A stretch of DNA of 7,404 nucleotides from Candidatus Segetimicrobium genomatis (GTDB lineage Bacteria > Sysuimicrobiota > Sysuimicrobiia > Sysuimicrobiales > Segetimicrobiaceae), in contig VBAN01000030.1 of NCBI GenBank assembly GCA_005882445.1, positions 4,597-12,000 on the forward strand, given 5' to 3'. Both the position numbers and the translations under genes were made by a program. Shown here one piece after another: positions 5,540-7,404 of the stretch. The notes beneath the pieces are model-generated. The model was given only the letters and a program-made list of their open reading frames with translations. It was not told the origin of the DNA and searched no databases. Positions within the stretch are counted from its first letter, which is position 1; every line of letters starts with the position of its first letter.

Positions 5540-7404
5540 CTTCCCGCCTCCCCGACCCTTCCCGGGAGCATTCGCGGCGGGGCAACGCGGCCCCTGCCGT
5601 CGCCGAGGTCCGCGCACCCGGCGGAACGCGTCGACCACCTCGGGATCGAACTGGGCCCCCGCGCACCGGCGCAACTCGGCGATGGCCGCCTCGTGGCTCC
5701 GCGCCTTCTTGTACGGCCGGTCGTCGGTGATGGCGCTGTAGGAGTCCACCACGGCCAGGATGCGCGCGCCGAGGGGGATCTCCTGCCCCCGCAGTTTGTC
5801 CGGATATCCGGTGCCGTTCCACTTCTCCTGATGGTGCCGGACGATCCTGGCCACGCCGCGCATCCGATCCGTCGAGGCGAGGATCTCCTCCCCGATGACG
5901 GGATGCTGGCGCATCACCACCCACTCCTCTTCGGTGAGTTGGGAGGGCTTTCGGAGAATCTCGTCGGGCACACCGATCTTGCCGATGTCGTGGAGCAGGG
6001 CGCCCCAGCGGATCTCCTGGACCGCCGCCTCGTCGCATCCGAGCGCGCGGGCCACTTCTTCGGCCCACACCGCGATGCGCTCGCTGTGACCCGACGTGTA
6101 GTGGTCACGCGCGTCCATCGTCCGGGCGAGGCTCAAGACCATCTGCAGATAGGAATTCTCGAGGTTTTGGAAGAGCTTGGCGCGGCGGACGGCCGTGCCC
6201 CCGATGTCGGCGATCCCCTCCAGGAGCCGTATCTCGGGGTCGGCGAACGGACGGGCGGCAGGCCCCCGGTCCCGGCCGAGGGCAAGCGTCCCGATGATCT
6301 CGGTCTCCGACCGCAACGGCACGATGGCCGCCGGGCCGATCGATCGGTAGGCGTTCAGCCAGACGGGCAGCGGCTCGCCGCCGAGGTTGTCCGTGCGGTA
6401 CGGCGCGCCGGTTTCGGCCACTCTGCCAAACGCGCTGCCGGAGGTGGGGAACGCCTCGCCCCGCGCTTCCGGCGGCAGCCCCGCCATATACACGCACTTG
6501 AATCCCGCGCCCTTGGGTTCGAGCAGGAACAGCATTCCCTTCTCCGCGCGGAGGAGGTCCATGGCCTGCCCGACCAGGATCGGATAGATCGCCTCAGGGT
6601 TCTGGGCGACCCTGAGCCGCTTGCTCAGGCCGAAGAACACCTCCAGGTCGGCCGCCCGCTGGGCCTGCTCATCGTACCGCCGGCCGTTGTCGATGGCGTC
6701 TGCTGCGGCCAGGCAGAACGCCCGGAACGACTCCTGCTCGATCTCGGCCCACTTGCGCGGGGCGTTGTAATAGCAGCTGACGAGACCGAGGATCTCCCCC
6801 TCGCGGGTGAGCGGCCAGTTGGCCAGGGCGCGGTACCCTTCGACCTGGGTCAACTTCGGGACCACCGCGCCGTGGGGCAGCGCCGCCACGTCGCTGTAGA
6901 GGAGCGGGGCGGAGCCGTCGATCCCGCGGCCGGAGATCTCCAGGAAATCAGGCTTGGTCCAATCCATGATGCGTCCGTCGGCGATCGCCTTGGCGTAGCG
7001 CATCACCTGCGCGACGTAGGCCTCGGACAGACCCCGAGACCAGGGACACGTGACGGCTCCGTCGGGCTGCCGCAGGTACACCGCGGCGCGGTCGGCCTTG
7101 CCGAGCGAGAGCGCGGCCTCCCCGACGGTCTTCATCACCTCGGCCGAGGGCGCGAGGCGGCTGAGCGCTCTGCTCACAGAGGCCACGTGGGTCTGGATCT
7201 GAAGGCGGTTCCTGATCTCCAGCACCGTTGACATGTCGGTTGCCGATGACCCGGCCACCGAGATCAGGTTGGGAGCCTCCAGCAGCGAAGGCAGCAGCGA
7301 TGAGACGACCGGGACGTCGATCGGCGCCCCGGCCTTGGTCCGCGGACGCCCCGCCGCTTCCGCGGCGTCGGACGGGACCGCTCCGCCGCCCAGGGCGAAG
7401 GGCA
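5540..7404 (-). CDS. GAF-GAF-HD-GYP protein, predicted c-di-GMP phosphodiesterase (5' end outside window, no own stop)
   Basis: Residue numbers count from a possible GTG start at 7258. Two GAF-like sensory domains (about 33-190 and 210-365) precede an HD-GYP domain (about 370-547). HD-GYP hallmarks: DHYTSGHSERI (385-395), the HD pair H423-D424 in LLHDIGKIGVPDEIL (421-435), H452 in RQHPVIGEE (450-458), and HHQEKWNGTGYP (475-486). After these comes IPLGARILAVVDSYSAITD (494-512), then DRPYKKA. All key metal ligands look intact, so hydrolysis of cyclic di-GMP is expected; at 382 an Asp occupies the position where many members have Glu. No membrane segment is seen, so it is likely a cytosolic sensor enzyme. 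The domain ends near residue 548. About 25 Arg/Gly/Pro-rich codons then lead without a stop into glmU. Neither GTG7258 nor ATG7234 has a ribosome-binding site, and the frame stays open with coding-like third positions to 7404, so the true start probably lies beyond the window. Confidence 0.85.
5547..5553 (-). promoter_or_regulatory. Ideal ribosome-binding site for an internal glmU start
   Basis: On the minus strand GGGGAGG lies 7 bases before the GTG at 5539, which is optimal spacing. That GTG is exactly where GlmU proteins normally begin. The site argues that GlmU is made on its own even though no stop codon separates it from the HD-GYP frame. Confidence 0.75.

Larger units (their letters stand above)
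4187..7404 (-). other. Uninterrupted reading frame joining GAF-GAF-HD-GYP and GlmU (candidate fusion)
   Basis: From the right edge to the TAG at 4187-4189 there is no stop in this frame, so ribosomes finishing the HD-GYP domain would continue into GlmU and make a protein of at least 1,072 residues. Three readings are possible: a true fusion, a fusion plus a separate GlmU from the internal GTG, or a sequencing or assembly frameshift near 5540-5620 hiding the HD-GYP stop. I know of no standard family with this architecture. The sequence alone cannot choose between these readings. The entries for 5540-7404 and 4187-5539 describe the two halves. Confidence 0.6.

Noticed and set aside
4133..7231. 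A stop-free plus-strand frame of 1,032 codons opposite HD-GYP/glmU
   Set aside because: It mirrors a real gene in GC-rich DNA, where antisense stops are rare. The translation is rich in His/Arg/Asp/Gly/Pro with no recognisable domain, while the minus strand encodes intact known families.

Overview
This is a GC-rich window (roughly 70% G+C, strong G/C preference at third codon positions) in which every supported gene lies on the minus strand. It looks like a bacterial chromosome, not a mobile region: I see no transposase, integrase, phage, CRISPR, tRNA or rRNA signal. The adjacency of glmU and prs is familiar from Bacillota and Actinomycetota, and the S55-peptidase family at the left edge is scattered across many GC-rich lineages. 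I therefore infer a GC-rich, possibly uncultured bacterium of unclear phylum and cannot place it further.

Layout in the direction of transcription (right to left). From the right edge to 5540 runs a GAF-GAF-HD-GYP protein, a predicted cyclic-di-GMP phosphodiesterase, whose frame is still open at the window edge. It has no stop codon of its own and runs in frame into glmU (5539-4187), so 4187-7404 is one uninterrupted reading frame. Next come prs (4173-3190, PRPP synthetase), a WecA/TagO-type undecaprenyl-phosphate GlcNAc-1-phosphate transferase (3164-2040) and a non-hydrolysing UDP-GlcNAc 2-epimerase (2043-796, 4-base overlap with the previous gene). Gaps of 13 and 25 bases and the overlap argue for one operon.

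The operon has a clear theme. GlmU makes UDP-GlcNAc, the WecA/TagO-like enzyme loads GlcNAc-1-phosphate onto undecaprenyl phosphate, and WecB turns part of the UDP-GlcNAc into UDP-ManNAc. Together these are the opening steps of a lipid-linked cell-surface glycopolymer. Prs supplies PRPP for nucleotides. The HD-GYP protein upstream, or fused, adds a possible second-messenger link.

Left of the operon is a compact one-gene unit. It has a perfect-consensus promoter (TTGACA, 18 bases, TATAAT; 691-662), a 109-residue exported protein made almost entirely of a lipoyl-like barrel-sandwich fold without a modifiable lysine (635-306), and a perfect 10-bp intrinsic terminator with a T-run (285-254). Just beyond it, a short partial gene starting with GTG at 206 runs off the left edge and carries the N-terminal signature of SpoIVB-type S55 peptidase-domain proteins.

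The items most worth checking are the HD-GYP/GlmU continuous frame with its ideal internal ribosome-binding site, the strongly promoted small exported protein, and the S55 gene placed directly behind a terminator. No wholly new system is demonstrated.
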